From: Lamellibrachia satsuma
Taxonomy: Eukaryota > Annelida > Polychaeta > Sabellida > Siboglinidae
NCBI GenBank assembly: GCA_033239005.1
Contig: BSQZ01000015.1
Span: forward strand, 5,831,001 to 5,895,000
DNA: 64,000 nt
Direction: 5' to 3'
In this document: positions 40,501-54,400 of the stretch, piece after piece
How the letters are laid out: every line of letters starts with the position of its first letter
Numbering within the stretch: position 1 is the first letter of the stretch
The notes under the pieces: generated by a model
What the model was told of the DNA's origin: nothing
The model's input: only the letters and a program-made list of their open reading frames with translations
Database searches by the model: none
Position numbers and translations under genes: made by a program

Positions 40501-43415
40501 AACGTATCATCACCTTTGGCAAGATGTCAACGTATCATCACCATAGGCAAGATGTCAACATATCACCATTGGCAAGATGTCAACGCATCATCACCTTTGG
40601 CAAGATGTCAACGTATCATCATCTTTGGCAAGATATCAACGTATCATCACCTTTGGCAAGATGTCAACGTATCATCACCATTGGCAAGATGTCAACGTAT
40701 CATCACCTTTGGCAAGATGTCAACGTATCGTCACCATTGGCAAGATGTCAACGTATCATCACCATTGGCAAGATGTCAACGTATCATCACCTTTGATAAG
40801 ATGTCAACGTATCATCACCATTGGCAAGATGTCAACGTATCATCACCATTAGCAAGATGTCAACGTATCATCACCTTTTCACTTTGGCCAAAATAACGTC
40901 CCGATGCTTATGCGTGATGGAAACGTCGTTCAGGATGTCAGCTACAGGATGCACGCGACTGCATCTTGATATTTCACTAAAAAAATTCATCCTTGACAGA
41001 GGGGCAGTTGGGCATTCGTTTTCCCCTGAGAAACCCCAACTGCGCGCCGCCTTCACAAGGCAGCTCAAGTGCCCAGCTAATGGGTTGTTGAACACTGAAA
41101 ACTGAAAGCATGTGTGTGGATGTACACACCTGTATGTAGAACATATGTTTAAAAACAAGGTTGACACATATATCAGGAGGGCGGGTTATAAGTAGGTGAA
41201 CATTGTTGGACTCTCGATAAGCCAATGGCTTCCTTGTCCACTTGCCATCTGGGCCTTTGTCTTGGATGGCAAATCTTGTTAAATCTTGTTAAACATCAAT
41301 CTTGAAAGAGCTGAAGAACGATGAGATTGAGAGCCTGAACATTCATAGTAGTTTCAGTACTTGCATAAAGTAGATCTGTTCTGTATTTATGAAGATAAGT
41401 TACATCAACTGGTACTGTACAACTTGTACTTGCAGACCTCCCTGGAAAATCACCATCTTGAATTTGCTGAGAAAGTATCCTTTTACTGGTTTAGCCTTTC
41501 AAAAGACTGTTTTATTGAATGTTCATTTGAATTGTATGCATTCTTTGAGTTAGTAAAAGGTATCAAGAAATTGCATCTTGAGTGTTGAAGATGGCATTTT
41601 TTTTTCAGCTTATGTGGACTGTGCCCCCATGACCCCCGTTTCCGGGAGGGGGTGCAAGCCCCGAACCCACCCACCACCAAATATTCTGTTTTTGGGTTTC
41701 TAAAGGTTGGCAGCTATGTATACACAAGCTTCAGTATTAGACATAAACAACTCAAGTCTCAAGTGGTTTACTCCAAACAGCCCAAACTTGGGCTAACGCA
41801 GGAGTTTGTGGTGGACTGTGCGCATGCGCTGTGGGTGGTACATTCGATTAAAAGACTAATATCATTAATGTTGCTGAAATGGTTTTTATCTGATAGTTTT
41901 ATTTATTTTATGTATAGGATGTTTAACGAAAATTTTTAATAGGTTGGTTATGTGTATGGATACTGTCGCTGCCTTGCCACATACACACATAGACAGTCTC
42001 CATACCCACACCATGGATAAGTTTATGCTGAGCACTGTATTTTAAAGGCAGCTTAGGTGAGGAGGTGTGGTGAAAGGGAGTTCCATAATAGCTTCTTGAA
42101 ATGATTTTGGGTTTTTTATGTTGGTAATTTTTGGTGGAATCATATTCCATATGCGAATGCCTCTGGGATAAAATGAAAAGACCATTACATTTATACGACA
42201 CTTGGGGGCTATGTATTGTCCACTGGTAATGATGTGATCAGTAACAACACAATACTTGTATTACTGGCACGGACGCCATCTGTGTTACTTACCATTGAAA
42301 GGAAAGGTATGTTTTCTGGTACTAACAGTAACACCACTTAACTTAACCACCAAATTAACAAAGTTAGTTTTGGCTTTCTTCTCCAGAATGTTTTACATGG
42401 ATTGTCTACTACCATTAGTACTAGTGCACCAAAATTTATAATTAATTTAATACATTTTTTGTATAAAATCACAGATGCATTGATAAACTATGAACAAAAA
42501 CTACTGCAAAAAGGCAGAGTTACATACAAAGTTGGCAGCACAGAATGTTTGTGGTGCATTGTGCTAATAATGAACATTGTTACCAAAGGTAATCCATATA
42601 ATATCAACCAATAAATGACCACAAGGTTCACATTCCTTGGATTTTGATAATAGTAAATAATATAGTTTTATAGATATTGTAAATTAATTTTTTTTACATT
42701 TAAACATTTCACATTATTTCACAACATGGTGTACTAGTTGAAAAATACATGAACTAAATGCATGCTTAAAAGCAGAATTATTTGTATTGGTGAGAATTAA
42801 TTAAGGAAACATATACTGCATTATTTACAATTCCACCGTGATACGTGTGACATTAGAACATTTGACATTTCTCTCAAATGTCGCAGAGCCATTACAATTA
42901 TACTTTTTTAGTTTAACAACAATGGTATCACATATTTACATTACAATGTTAATGTATATTTTTAATATATTAATCAGGTACACGCAGTATTACATATGTA
43001 ACTCACATGTGTAAATATGATAAAATTACATGAGTTAATGGCAAAACCCTGTGAAGTTACATGTGTATAATATTATTAACAATTTTATTGATATAATATT
43101 TATATATGAGTGTTATGTGTTATATATATTTTGTTCGTTTCAAGATAAATCGTATTTTATGTTGCACTCAGTAGATAGGAACACCATTATTTCATCAGTC
43201 AGTAGCATGATACAGTATGCTTTTTGTCACAAAACTTTTATCTCCACCAGTAGTAACTAGATGGCAGTATTAAGAACTCTGTTATATTAATTTGTGTGAT
43301 TTGGGCATACAGATGACTGCTTTGTATGTATATGTGTGTATAATATATCGCTGTCAGTTGTGGTTGCGACTATGATGACTGCTCAGGGCAAGTGTGTGCC
43401 ACTGCTTTGAGTCTG

Positions 43416-43487
<72 letters not shown>

Positions 43488-46400
43488 TCTGTATTTTCAT
43501 TAATGTTGAACAAAGATAAATAAGGCAATGCTTGTTTTTCACCAGAGCTGGAATGCACCAATATGAAGAAAGAAAGCAAGTCATCTCTAGGTATTGTGAG
43601 TTTTTCTATTTCATCAGTACGCTTGTGATAAGCTTGATGGAGCAGACATAGCAGACTTATTGCCATGACAGCAGGGGGTGTTTCTTGGGCAAGACAGGCA
43701 TACACAGAACGTGGCGTAGCCTCTTAATGAGCTGGACCTCTTTCAAAAATATATATTTATAAAAAGCTGCTTTAAATGTATGTGAAGAGGAAGGGCTGTA
43801 CAACTTTGCTATGGGTTTAGTGTATACGCATGTGGGAGAGGATTCAACGTGGCTGTGAGTTAAAGACACAGGAACACATACGATGACACATGAAGGTACT
43901 TGCCACGAGAAGGCAGCAGTGTTGCTCTTGTTTCAATCACTTGTATTTTCCAGACTCACACTTGTCTGTGTCAGTCTCCACATGCCCTGATGAGGGCACT
44001 GGTTAGAGCTTGGAACATCTTCAATGCTTTTGTGGATCGGATGTTGTGTACTTGAAGACATGTGCTTGCACTGTAACTCTGTTGCAGTCATGTGAATGAA
44101 CCAATTCTCCAACTTATGGAACCTTCAAGCATTGTCTGTATAGTGGCAGCTTCACCTGCTTACTGGCATTGGTGACATACCAAACTGATGGACGATTTAG
44201 TTTACTGTATAATTTTAATAGAACAATTCATTGTATCTTATTTCCGTACAGTTATTTTATTTATTACAGCCCAACTGTTTTTTTTTTAACAAGATTGCCA
44301 TCCCAAACAACAAGTTACAGATGGCAAGTGGACAAGGAAGCCATTGGCTTATCGAGAGTCCAACCATTTTCTCATCTATGTGTAGCCCGCCCTTATCAGA
44401 TATCTGTCAATTCTATTTTTAAACATATTCACACTACTGTACTAGCATTAACACAATCATTTGGCAGTTTGTTCCATTCATTTATCACCCTCTGTGAGAA
44501 AGAGTACTTTCTCATGTCCAACCTACACTGCTCCTGAACTAATGCTGCTTTGTGTCCTCTGGTTCTACTGCCTTCTTTAAGTTTGAAGAACATATTCCTA
44601 TCAACATCCTCATAACCGTTCACTATTTTAAACACTTCTACTTGGTCTCCTCTTAGTCTCTAGTGTTGTCAAACCACATTGTAATAAGTGGCTTTCGTAA
44701 CTAAGGTCTCCCCAGCAAGCACCCAGGAAGTGATTTATCAGTACTCGGACCGAGGGAGGCCCGAGCACTGATTTCTGAAGCGCGCCGTATGCCTATGATT
44801 TATTACTTGTATTAAATTTTGCATGTGGTGTAAGGGAACGTTTCCCGCGCGATGACGTACCATGCGGGAAGCGAAATAAAATTAAAAGAAAAGAAAATTT
44901 TTATGATCCGTGTAGTTATTCTTAAAAAAAAATTAACAAGCAATGATAATTACTTTTGTAAGTTCCATATGCTTTCAATATTCACTGAACATTAGTATTG
45001 TTAAAAATAATCTTTACCTAGAGTCTACCCCACGCCATCATCTTTGAAGTCCGCTGTTTTACCGTTATAATTTTATATGCGACTGGCGCGCCACAAGACA
45101 AGGTATGTGTTTACTAATTCCTTTGTGAATTTGGCTGTATTTTGTATTATCCAATACATTGATTTTGAGCATTATAAAAATTACTGATGTTCGCAAAGCA
45201 TATGAAAGTAGAATTTTGCCCATCGTAATTCTAGGCGCCAAACTCGAAGGCCGTGAACTGACATAGCTTAGGCTTAGCCGTAGGTCAATAATAGGTGAAG
45301 TCTGAAGATTTATTTATACAGACTCAGTCTGTACTGTCAGTTTATGTTTATTTCTTGCGAGTACATTATCAGATGAACAGAAACACAGAATTATATATAT
45401 ATAAAATTATATTCTGTGAAACCTTCATTTCATTCTGCCCTGTATCGGTAGCTAAATTCGTTCTCAGTCAGTACACTTGTTTATACTTATAGTTGGTTGT
45501 CCTAACTACGGCCCGGGAACCCTTATACCATGGTATACCATGGCATTGCAAAATAGTAAACCATGACATTACATGGTACACTGTGGTAGACCGTGGTTTA
45601 CCTGTTTCAAAACAACATGGTATTTTACCATGGCATCCCTGTTTCAAACCACCATGGATTACCATGGTTTCCATGGTATATTGTGGTATTTTAACATGGT
45701 TTACCATGATTTAGCATGGTTTACCTGTTTCAAAACACCATGGTATACAATGGCATTTACTATGGTATATTTTCATAAGGGAATCACCCAATTCCATGGG
45801 CCATGGCCACTTGGTATTGTTAACTTAATGGCTATGTTAATATTTCAGATGCTGTCCGAAACAATGAGGTGACAACAAATGGCACAACATAAACCATGAG
45901 CATGACATAAAGCGAGTCATCCAGGAATGGTTCTAAACTGCCTCTGTCTCTGATCGGGATGGTGGTAGGATGCGCCAAATGGACAGAGCATAGGCTCAGC
46001 AGGATATGGCGGGAGTAAACAATTGAAGTGAATGTATTTAAATACATTCATTTAGGTACAAGTAAGAGATGACGCCTACTTATTAAATATTATCATATAA
46101 TAAATTACATATCTCCACATACAAATATATATATATATCAACCCCAAAACATTGGTGATAAAATGTTAACAATATATGTATAAAAATAAGATAATATGCT
46201 TGTATTGAAAATAATGACATGGTGCTTTTGTATTGATCAGGGAGACTCGCTGTGTTTGTTTAGAGGTTGGTATATGGAGATTTGTTTAAATTATTATGTG
46301 TTAATACTTATCATTATCTCTTACTTGTACCTGAATTTAGTAATAAAATAAATTCACTGACACCATGATAATGTCGCTATCATGAGAGCCACCGAAGTTA

Positions 46401-47598
46401 AATCCATGTACATATAGGAAGACAGTATGTACTTTCAGTCTAAAAAGGATTTTGAAGTTGACTCCTTGCAGTGTATAAAAGGTTAAAAAAGTCTGCATTT
46501 TTTATTTTAAAAAATCATAGTAAAGTTATACTGTATAATCTGTATTTATAAATATACATTTGAAAGGTTAATTGTTTAACAGCTTAAGTTTGAATGTGCA
46601 CATGCATATTCATAGCAATGTCTAATTAGGAAGGTTGCACAGTACATTGAAATTATATAGGTTTCTGTGTATATACTGAAGCCTTTTAAGAGAGTGAGTG
46701 TGGATTTTGTCTGTTGTTGGATTAGGGGTGTTATTGAATATTCAAGTGATCTGTAATGCTTTTGATTGCCAGTTCAGTGTTTGTACTTTCAATGTGGACA
46801 TTCCCATGACTTTTTGTGCCAGAATTAGGTATTATGCTTATACTTTGTAGGTATTCAGGAAGGTTTCTGTTTACATATTAGTGATGACAGTTTAATTGTT
46901 GTCATCTAACGATATCTTCAACTTTTCTTTAGCAGTTTGACACTTTTTAGCAATGTTTTTAGTGTGTGCATCATATACTGACTGTTATCATTGTTGTAGC
47001 CCACTTCAGCAGCTTTGTTATTATGTATACCAGTTACAGTAATTTATATGGGGAAGGATTAGTGACTTAATGTTAATAGGTTTAATAAAATACAACGTAG
47101 AATGTATCTTATTAAAACTGTACAACTCATATTGATTAATACATTTTTAATGCGTTTGTTGTGCCTATTTCAATCTACTTGGGTGTTGTTATTCTGCTAT
47201 ATAAATAATTATGGTGGGGTTCGGACACAGAGGGTGACCTAGTGGCAGAGTGACCCCCACCGATACCACGTGAATTGTATATAAGTCAGTAGTGGTACAG
47301 ATACTACTGGTAGTGGGTAGCTGATAGGCATGATTTACTAATTATGTGTAAACACCTTTTGGGGCCGGCATGCTTGCTGAGATTATTTGATGTATCTTAT
47401 TTTGATGGTGTCTGCTTGCCTAATTTCCTGCTCCTCCTTAATTAATAAATCTAAATGTCATTCTTTGGTCTATTTCAATCTACGCTGGACTTGTGTTGTT
47501 ATTTTGCATAAATATATATATATTGGATGACAATTTACCAATGATTAGCTGCTTATAGTCCAACTGTGCCTAGTTTTGCCAAAATTAACATGTTTGTG

Positions 47599-47637
<39 letters not shown>

Positions 47638-48351
47638 GTGTGTATATAATAATTATATATATGTATATATACACACACATCAAAACTAGGCACAGTCGAC
47701 CAATGAACGTCTAATCATCTAATCAAAGGCGGCTTCCTATCGGCAGCCGGCCGCTTATGAACCGTCCTTGGCCCGATGTTAAACCGATGGACAAAACCCA
47801 CATCGGCCCACAGGTGGATGCCGATGTTGGACAGATAAATTTGCCACCCTCGGCCCGATGAACAAAACCTACATCGGCCCGCAGGCGGATGGTGATGTTG
47901 GGCCGATAAGTTTGACGCCCTCGGCCCGATGTTGAGCCGATGGACAAAATTTATATTGGCCCGCAGGCAGATGGCGATTTTGGACCGATAAGTTTGCCGC
48001 CCTCAGCCCGCTGTCGGCCTGATGTAGGTGTGCTGGCTGGTTCAATTCTGGAATAATTTTAGTTGCTCTTCGTTGTATTCTTTCTAGCTTGTCTATGTCC
48101 TTTTTACGATACGGCCTCCATGCTTGAATACAATATTCCAAATGTGGTGCTTTGTACATTGGTACAATTAGCTGTTTCTCCTTATACATGATAGTTCTCC
48201 TAATTAGCCCTAGAATTTGATTTCCTTTCACTAAGTATTGGATTAGCCAATTGTAAACATTTTAAAGTTTAAATCCATATTATAATAATATGTATACTTC
48301 TATTCGCTTATATTTGCAATGTATTTATGCATATAGGTATCTAATCCAGCC

Positions 48352-48420
<69 letters not shown>

Positions 48421-51400
48421 GGCCGGATTAGGTAGGCCAGTACTTATTTACATGTAAGTGTATGTATTATATAGTCCATGTTTGGCAAATTGTATATGTA
48501 TATGTGACCAGAGAGAGTTAAAATAAGACAGTGTTTGTTTTCAGATGAGAGGTACAATGCGTTGTCTGAAGGTAATAACAGTTTGCTCACTTCAAAGATA
48601 CATTGCATACCTAAAACAACATAACAAAGCAAGTTTGATAATTGAATCAGCAGAATTTAAGTAATACATTAAAAATAGGTTATGCAGAAGTTGTGATGGC
48701 AACTAATCTTTGTAACTTGAGGGGAATAGACATGTACCGTAGCACATTTGCTGTTCTTGTCCATTCGTAGGATATGTCCTACCTATTTCCATCTTCTTCA
48801 TTTGACCTTGGTGCTGACTGTCTTCAATTTTGTTTTTGCAAAAATATCTTGAATTGATACAATGTATGGGCATCTAATTTGTTTAGGATTCGTTTTAAGC
48901 ACTTGAAAGATGATGTATCTAACTTTCTGTTGTTACCTTCATTTATTTTCCATGTTTCACTTCCATACAAATACACCAGTTTAATAAGTGTGTTAAAAAG
49001 CCTCAATTTAGATATCATTACGTATATATTTGAACTCCATATCTGCTTTAGCTTCATGAAAGATACGGTAGCTTTACGAATTCTGTTAACAATTTCATCA
49101 CTGCCTCCTCCTTGCTTACTGAAGATAGCACCTAGGTAATTATACTTGTCCACTTCCTTTAGTTCTTGAACATCAATTAATAATCTCAATACTTGAGTTT
49201 TATTTATTCTTAGTCCTGTCCTTGCTGCAAATTGATTCAGTTGTCTTGTCTTTGTTTGCGTGTGTGTAGCATGATGACATGAGTGCTGTCATTGGCAAAT
49301 TTCTGGTCCTCCAGTTTTGATGTGAAGTTCAATCTTATCCCTGTTTTATTTCCTGCTGTTGTGTTTCTCATTATCCAGTCCACTACCATCAAGCAGATAA
49401 ATCCAGATATTACATCTTGTTTAACTCAGGTTTTAACCTTGAACCACCCAGATTACTCACCTTCGTCTAACTGCACATTCGCTATCTTCGTATAACATCT
49501 GAACCATTTTTTTAAAGTCCACAAACATGAGTTGCCTGCCATTCCACTACCTGTTCTATAATATTTCACAAAATAAATATATGTTCAACTGTGCCTCTCC
49601 CACTTCTGAAACCTGCTTGTTAATCTCTCACCTTGCTGTTAACTCCATCTCTTATTCTGTCAATGAGTACTCTTCCGAATACTTTACTGGGAACAGATAT
49701 CAAAGCAATTCCTCTTCGATTCATGCACTCTGTAAGGTCACCTTTCTTCGGTATTTCATCATCTCCTGCTTCATGTTTTTGGCACTTTCTCTTGTTCCCA
49801 AAATATTCTTAATAAGTTTACAAGCCATTTCTCTGTTGTATTCATATCTGCTTTTAATAATTCTACTGTAATTTCGTCCTTGCCCCCTGCTTTCCTGTTT
49901 CTCATCTTCCTTAGCGCTGTTCTAATTTCTGCTTTTGTTATTGGGTCAGTGCTGATTTCATGTGATTGGATCTATCTCCACATCTGTTACAGGATCATCA
50001 GGGATAGGTCTATTAAGGATTTCCTCAAAGTGTTCTTTCCATTGCTCCCTTCTGACCAATCCTTCCGTTATTAAATTTCCACATTTGTCTTTCAGTGCAT
50101 TTGTTGGCTTACGTTTGTCATTACTGAGGGTTTTTGTAATATCATACACTTCTTAATTCTTCCATTAAGTACTGCTTCCTCTGCTTCCATGGCAAGGTGG
50201 TCAACCCACTTCCTCTTGTCTTGTCTCATGCTCTTCTTCACTTCTTTGTCTTTACACCTATGTTTATCCATGTAATTCTTCTTAATTCTGTCTGACTTTG
50301 TCTGCTCGATGTTGTTCTTCAGTCGTTTTCTCTCTTCTACTAACTCCCACGACTCCTTGCTGATCCATGGTTTTTGCCCTTTCTTTTTGTACCCCAGTAC
50401 TTCTTGAGCTGCTTCAAAACGCACAAAATGGATATACATGTAATGTGTTTTATGAATAAATGTCGCTTGCATTCAGGGCACACACACACATGCATACACA
50501 CATTCAGAAATGGAAAATGTAACTATTACTGTTATTACTAATTAAGCTTGATAAGAGAGTGTTCAAATAAGTTCAAATACGAAGTTTTTATGTTTTTCAT
50601 CCGACAGGATTACCCCAAATAGGTATATTTGTTCAAAACCATGATGTTTTAGCTGAAGAGTACACTAGGTTATCTTTTGCGTAAACGTTTTCAAAATGTG
50701 TAAAAGCCAGTATGATATGATACTTACCGGTAATAAACTTTTCTGTAATATAAACTAATCCTGTTTGTTGCATTGTTTTAATGAGGCAAGATCTCTTCAG
50801 TATACGAATTGGCACTGCTGAGTTAGTAAAAGGTATCAAGAAATTTAATCTTGAGTGTTGAAGATGGAATTTTTTTTCAGCTTATGGGGGCTGTGCCCCC
50901 TGACCCCCGTTTTCCACCCCCCCCCAAATATTCTGTTTTTGGGTTTCTAAACGTTGGCAGCTATGTATACACAAGCTTCTGTATTAGACATAAACAACTG
51001 GTAATGATGTGATCAGTAACAACACAATACTTGTATTCCTGGCACGGACGCCATCTGTGTTACTTGCCATTGAAAGGAAAGGTATGTTTTCTGGTACTAA
51101 CATTAACACCACTGCATAAATTAACAAAGTTAGTTTTGGCTTTCTTCTCCAGAATGTTTTACATGGATTGTCTACTACCATTAGTATTAGTGCACCAAAA
51201 TTTATAATAAATTGAATACACTTTGTACATAAAATCACAGATACATTGATAAACTATGAACAAAAATTACTGCAAAAGGCAGATTTACATACAAAGTTGG
51301 CAGCACAGAATGTTTGTGGTGCATTGTGCTAATAATGAACATTGTTATCAAAGGTAGTCCATATAACATCAACCAACAAATGACCACAAGGTCCTTGGAT

Positions 51401-54400
51401 TTTGAAAATGTAATGTAGAAAACAGTAAATAATATAGTTTCATAGATATTGTAAATTAAAAAAAATTACATTTGGACATTTTACATTATTTCACAACATT
51501 GTGCACTAGTTGAAAAATACATGACCTAAATGCATGTTTAAAAGCAGAATTATTTGCAGTGATGAGAATTAATTAAGGAAACATATACTGCAGTAATTAC
51601 AATTCTACCATTATATGTGTGACATTAGAACATTTGACATTTCTCTCAAATGTTGCAGAGCCATTAGAATTAGACGTTTAGTTGCTGTCATACAAATTTT
51701 AACGACAATGGTATCACATATTTACATTACAATGTTAATGTATATTTTTAATATATTAATCAGGTACATGCAGTATTACATATGTAACTCACACATGTAA
51801 ATATGATCAAATTACATGAGTTAATGGCGAAACCCTGTGAAGTTACATGTATATAATATTATTAACAATTTTATCGATATAATATTTATATATGAGTGTT
51901 ATATCCATTTTGTTCATTTCAAGATAAATCGTGTTTTATGTTGAACTCAATAGATAGGAACACCATTATTTCAGTCAGTAGCGTGATACAATATGCTTTT
52001 TGTCACAAAACACCTCCACCACTAGTGGCAGCAATAAAAACTCCTATTAATTTGTGATATATATAATTTATATATATATATATTTAATGTATATATTCTG
52101 CATTTTCATTAATGTTGAATAAAGATAAATAAGGCAATGCTTGTTTTTCATCAGAGCCTGACCGCACAAATATGAAGAAAGAAAGCAAGACGTCTATAGG
52201 TATTGTGAGTTTTTCCATTTCATCAGTACGTTTGTGATAAGCTTGATGGAGCAGACATAGCAGACTTATGGCCATGACAGCAGGGGGTGTTTCTTGGGCA
52301 AGACAGGCATACACAGAACATGGAGTAGTGAATGAACTAACTCCCCGACTATTAAGGATTTCCTCAAAGTATTATATGTCCATTGCTCCTTTCTGACCAA
52401 TCCTTCCGTTAATAAATTTCCACATTTGTCTTTCACTGTATTTGTTGTCTTACGTTTGTCATTACTGAGGGTTTTTGTAATATCGTACACTTCTTTAATT
52501 CTTCCATTAAGTACTGCTTCCTCTGCTTCCATGGCAAGGTGGTCAACCCACTTCCTCTTGTCTTGTCTCATGCTCTTCTTCACTTCTTTGTCTTTACACC
52601 TATATTTATCCATGTAATTCTGCTTAATCCTGTCTGACTTTGTCTGCTCGATGTTGTTCTTCAGTCATTTTCTTTCTTCTACCAGCTCCCACGACTCCTT
52701 GCTGATCCATGGTTTTTGTACCGCAGTACTTCTTGAGCTGTTTCAAAATGCACAAAATGGAAATAATGTGTTTTATGGATAAATGTCTCTTGCATTCAGT
52801 GCACACACACACACACACGCACGCACGCACGCACGCATACACACATTCAGAAATGGAAAATCAAACTATTATCTGTATTACTAATTAAACCTGATCAGAG
52901 AGTGTTCAAATAAGGTGCTTTTTTGTTCTTCCAGGAGATCAGCCGACAGGGTTACCTGAAATAGGTATATATGTTCAAAACCATGATGTTTTAGCTTAAC
53001 AGTACAGTAGGTTATCTTTTGCGTAAACGTTTTCAAAATGTGTAAAAGCCAGTATGATATGATACTTAATGGTAGTAACTTTTCTGTAATATAAACTAAT
53101 TCTGTTTGTTGCATTGTTTTAATGGGGCAAGATCTCTTCAGTATCGAAACTAGTTAGTATATCCATTAAAATATGTCTGCCACCCTGGTTCACACTGCTG
53201 AAAAGGGGGTGGTTATTGAGGGGGTGGTCATTGACGGGGTAGTGGGACAATAATGTGATAAGATCGGCAGTTACAGTATATATACATAGCTGCCAACCCT
53301 TACATTTTTCCCATATTTTTTCTGTTTCTAAGGCTGAGTACGGAAATCTACATGTACTGATCGTTTTCCGTTTTCTGAAAAATTCCGCTCAGTAATTTTT
53401 GTTCGGTCATTTTTTTTCTCCATCGTTGATCAGGCCAGGTGCACGGGCCCGACTCGCACCACTGTGAGACTCTGAGACAAGCATATAGTGTTAGATTGTG
53501 CCCAGTTATCGCCGCCGTACATGCGCGGTCGATAAGCTGAACACTATGCCAAGCACCACTCGAGTCTTCCCTCCAGAGGTTGAACTTCACAAGACCATCA
53601 GGTCAATATCACAATTCGCATGTCCCACGCGCTCTACGACACTTCCTCAGAAATATACCCATTTCGCCAAGTGTGCCTGCCGAACGAGAGTTCGCAGCCC
53701 CAACCATGAATAGGCAACAGTCCCCACATGGGAACACGGGAGAGAACAGAAGGTACGACTTTTGTGCCAACCGGCCAGTGACCGACCACTCCCCACATGT
53801 ATAGCACAAGCAGATGATCTGTATGCATTGGCAAGATGTCAACATATCATCACCTTTTCACATCATCCAAAATCACGTCCCCGATGCTTGTGCGTGATGG
53901 AAACGTTGTTCGGGAGCTTTGTTCGATGTTCCAGTATGGACGAACACGGACAAGTCCGACTTGGAATGACCGGCGATGTACTTTACTCCAAGAATTGAAC
54001 ACTGAAAACTGAAAGCGTGTGTGTGGATGTACACATCTGTGTGTGGAATAAACATCTTGAAAGAGCTAAAGAACGATAAGGTTGAGAGCCTGGACATTCA
54101 TAGTAGTTTCAGTACTTGCATAAAGTAGACCTATTGATAAAGACCTGCATTGATAAAGATAAGTTACATCAACTGGTACTGTACTATTTGTACTTGCAGA
54201 CCTCCCTGGAAAATCAGCATCGTGAATTTGCTGAAAAAGTATCTTTTTACTGTTTTAGCCTGTCAAAAAACTGTTTTATTTTTTAATGTTCGTTTGAATT
54301 GTATGCACTCTTCGAGTTAGTAAAAGGTATCAAGAAATTGAATCTTGAGTGTTGAAGATGGCATTTTTTCTTCAGCCTATGGGGGTTGTGCCCCCGACCC

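Larger units (their letters stand above)
39811..41718. mobile_element. Element with CATAGCTGCCAACC inverted termini (module 1 copy)
   Basis: Left end catagctgccaaccc and right end ggttggcagctatg are inverted repeats. Flanks are TA-rich, so the target duplication is unclear. The interior holds the 28-bp satellite and a CR1 3' end that are specific to this copy. A short frame near its right end reads [15 protein letters not shown], conserved in module 3 (54190) as [13 protein letters not shown]. Function unknown. Module 2 keeps only its right end and module 3 has a shorter full copy (53289-54486). Confidence 0.6.
37250..44160 (+). repeat. Segmental duplication, module 1
   Basis: The most complete copy of the duplicated intron/exon module. 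Order: about 60 bp shared with 48431-48490, RTE-like LINE on the minus strand, dead 30-nt exon, a GCTGCCAACC-ended element, and the 45a exon with flanks. Similarity to modules 2 and 3 is visible by eye over kilobases. Sequence found only here: a 28-bp satellite array, a CR1 3' end, a PHD-LINE 3' end, and a longer LINE 3' end at the left. Confidence 0.85.
48430..52323 (+). repeat. Segmental duplication, module 2
   Basis: Second copy. It carries the RTE-like LINE (48740-50450), the damaged 30B exon, then jumps at about 50815 into sequence matching 41545 onward, so the counterpart of 39680-41545 is deleted. It continues through 45b. It ends at about 52323, where module 3 begins inside the LINE. 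Confidence 0.85.

Noticed and set aside
40312..40896. 194-codon frame with [12 protein letters not shown] repeats
   Set aside because: 28-bp satellite read through three frames; module 3 has only one monomer, so no conserved protein.
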